A DNA stretch of 6,687 nt from Candidatus Eiseniibacteriota bacterium (lineage in GTDB: Bacteria; Eisenbacteria; RBG-16-71-46; CAIMUX01; VGJL01): positions 1 through 6,687 of the forward strand of contig WJJW01000416.1 in NCBI GenBank assembly GCA_014729455.1, read 5' to 3'. Shown here one piece after another: positions 6,147 to 6,687 of this stretch (position 1 is the first letter of the stretch; each line of letters begins with the position of its first letter). The position numbers and the translations under genes are program-made. The notes under the pieces are model-generated. The model did not search any database, had not been told where the DNA came from, and worked only from the letters and a program-made list of their open reading frames with translations.

Positions 6147-6687
6147 CTATCGCGCCGATCCGGTTCCGACCGCGGCGCTTCCCCACGGAAGCGGGCTCCG
6201 GCGGATCGGACACCGTCCCGCTCCGACGTGCTGCTCGAACTCTTCCCGGTACTTGGTGACGAAGCTCGCCGCCGGCATCGCCGCCGCGTCGGAGAGCGGG
6301 CAGATCGTCGTTCCCATCATGTTCCGGGTGATCGAGAGGATCTTGTCCATGTCCCCCGGCGTCCCCCCGCCCGACTCCAGCCTCCAGACCAGATCGCGCA
6401 GCCAGCCGGTCCCTTCACGGCAAGGGGTGCACTGCCCGCACGACTCGTGGGCGTAGAACTTCATCAGGACCGCCAGCGCCCACACCATACAGGTCCCCTC
6501 CTCGATCACGATCATCCCGCCGGAGCCGAGCATCGTGCCCGCCTCGGCGAGGCTCTCGTAGTCGAGCGCGACCCGCTCGGCCTCCTCCCCCGTCAGCACC
6601 GGGACCGAGGAGCCGCCGGGGATGTTCGCCTTCATCCGGGCGCCGTTGCGCATGCCGCCGCAGACGTCCTCGATCAGGCTCTTGCAC
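6147..6687 (-). CDS. nuoF: NADH-quinone oxidoreductase subunit F, 5' end cut off by window edge
   Basis: C-terminal 179 residues of the peripheral-arm subunit that binds NADH and FMN and carries 4Fe-4S cluster N3. The reading frame runs off the right edge, so the FMN/NADH-binding Rossmann-like part is not in the window. Seen: the end of the SLBB region, with GGMRNGARMKANIPGGSSVP near the edge, then the N3 site SCGQCTPCREGTGW (Cys codons around 6440, 6431 and 6422), and the fourth ligand in TICPLSDAAAMP (around 6302). All four N3 cysteines are present. The protein ends about 20 residues after the conserved GRCP stretch with a Pro/Ser/Gly-rich tail of no recognised function and a TAG at 6147-6149. 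It is the first gene seen in the operon, 38 bases before nuoG. Family assignment is very secure. The whole protein would normally be a little over 400 residues. Confidence 0.97.
   Translation of the reverse strand, partial: CKSLIEDVCGGMRNGARMKANIPGGSSVPVLTGEEAERVALDYESLAEAGTMLGSGGMIVIEEGTCMVWALAVLMKFYAHESCGQCTPCREGTGWLRDLVWRLESGGGTPGDMDKILSITRNMMGTTICPLSDAAAMPAASFVTKYREEFEQHVGAGRCPIRRSPLPWGSAAVGTGSAR

Noticed and set aside
6109..6213. An upstream ATG at 6213 that would lengthen NuoG by 35 residues
   Set aside because: The extension overlaps the nuoF coding end, is Arg/Lys-rich and not like any NuoG N-terminus, whereas the ATG at 6108 begins exactly at the conserved ferredoxin fold.
3427..6456. 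A 1009-codon open frame on the plus strand, opposite nuoH, nuoG and nuoF
   Set aside because: Its translation is low-complexity Arg, Asp, Pro, Glu and Gln with no domain. It spans three conserved genes and their junctions. Long antisense frames are expected when the sense genes use G- and C-ending codons.
1..6687. Several GCGATCGC octamers, resembling the cyanobacterial HIP1 repeat
   Set aside because: I find only about four. They arise from GCG-ATC-GC codon runs and are explained by the same GATC codon-pair pattern, with no spacing or repeat structure.
1..6687. Search for mobile elements, CRISPR, tRNA, defence genes or an undescribed gene cluster
   Set aside because: The seven nuo genes fill the window with gaps of at most 48 bases, and no repeats, RNA genes or foreign-looking segments are visible.

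Overview
The window is seven consecutive genes of a nuo operon, all on the minus strand. They encode the proton-pumping NADH:quinone oxidoreductase (respiratory complex I). In transcription order, from the right edge to the left, they are nuoF (5' part cut off), nuoG, nuoH, nuoI, nuoJ, nuoK and nuoL (3' part cut off). This is the standard bacterial F-G-H-I-J-K-L order. The upstream subunits (A-E) should lie beyond the right edge, and nuoM and nuoN beyond the left edge.

Layout. 6687-6147 is the C-terminal third of NuoF, with the N3 iron-sulfur site. 6108-4534 is a compact NuoG that keeps ligand sets for N1b, N5, N4 and N7. 4527-3250 is an unusually long NuoH. 3245-2637 is NuoI, with two 4Fe-4S motifs and a long charged tail. 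2630-2136 is NuoJ, 2133-1825 is NuoK and 1776-1 is NuoL. Gaps between genes are 38 (F-G), 6, 4, 6, 2 and 48 (K-L) bases, so the block reads as one transcript with close translational coupling. No promoter, terminator, RNA gene, mobile element, repeat array or CRISPR is visible. No stretch above 50 bases lacks a gene.

How the genes work together. NADH is oxidised at FMN in NuoF. Electrons pass through N3 in NuoF, then N1b, N4 and N5 in NuoG, then N6a and N6b in NuoI, to quinone bound near NuoH. NuoH, J, K and L are membrane-arm subunits that couple this reaction to proton translocation.

Organism. The DNA is GC-rich (about two thirds by eye). Ile is written almost only as ATC, and GTG starts occur. 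The short NuoG, long NuoH and the NuoI motif style resemble deep-branching high-GC Gram-negative groups such as Acidobacteriota, Eisenbacteria-like lineages or former Deltaproteobacteria. This is a low-confidence guess. I see no undescribed system. The points worth a second look are the NuoH insertion, the compact NuoG, a near-absolute G-ending codon rule before ATC that makes the region very GATC-dense, and a G-quadruplex motif over the nuoL ribosome binding site.
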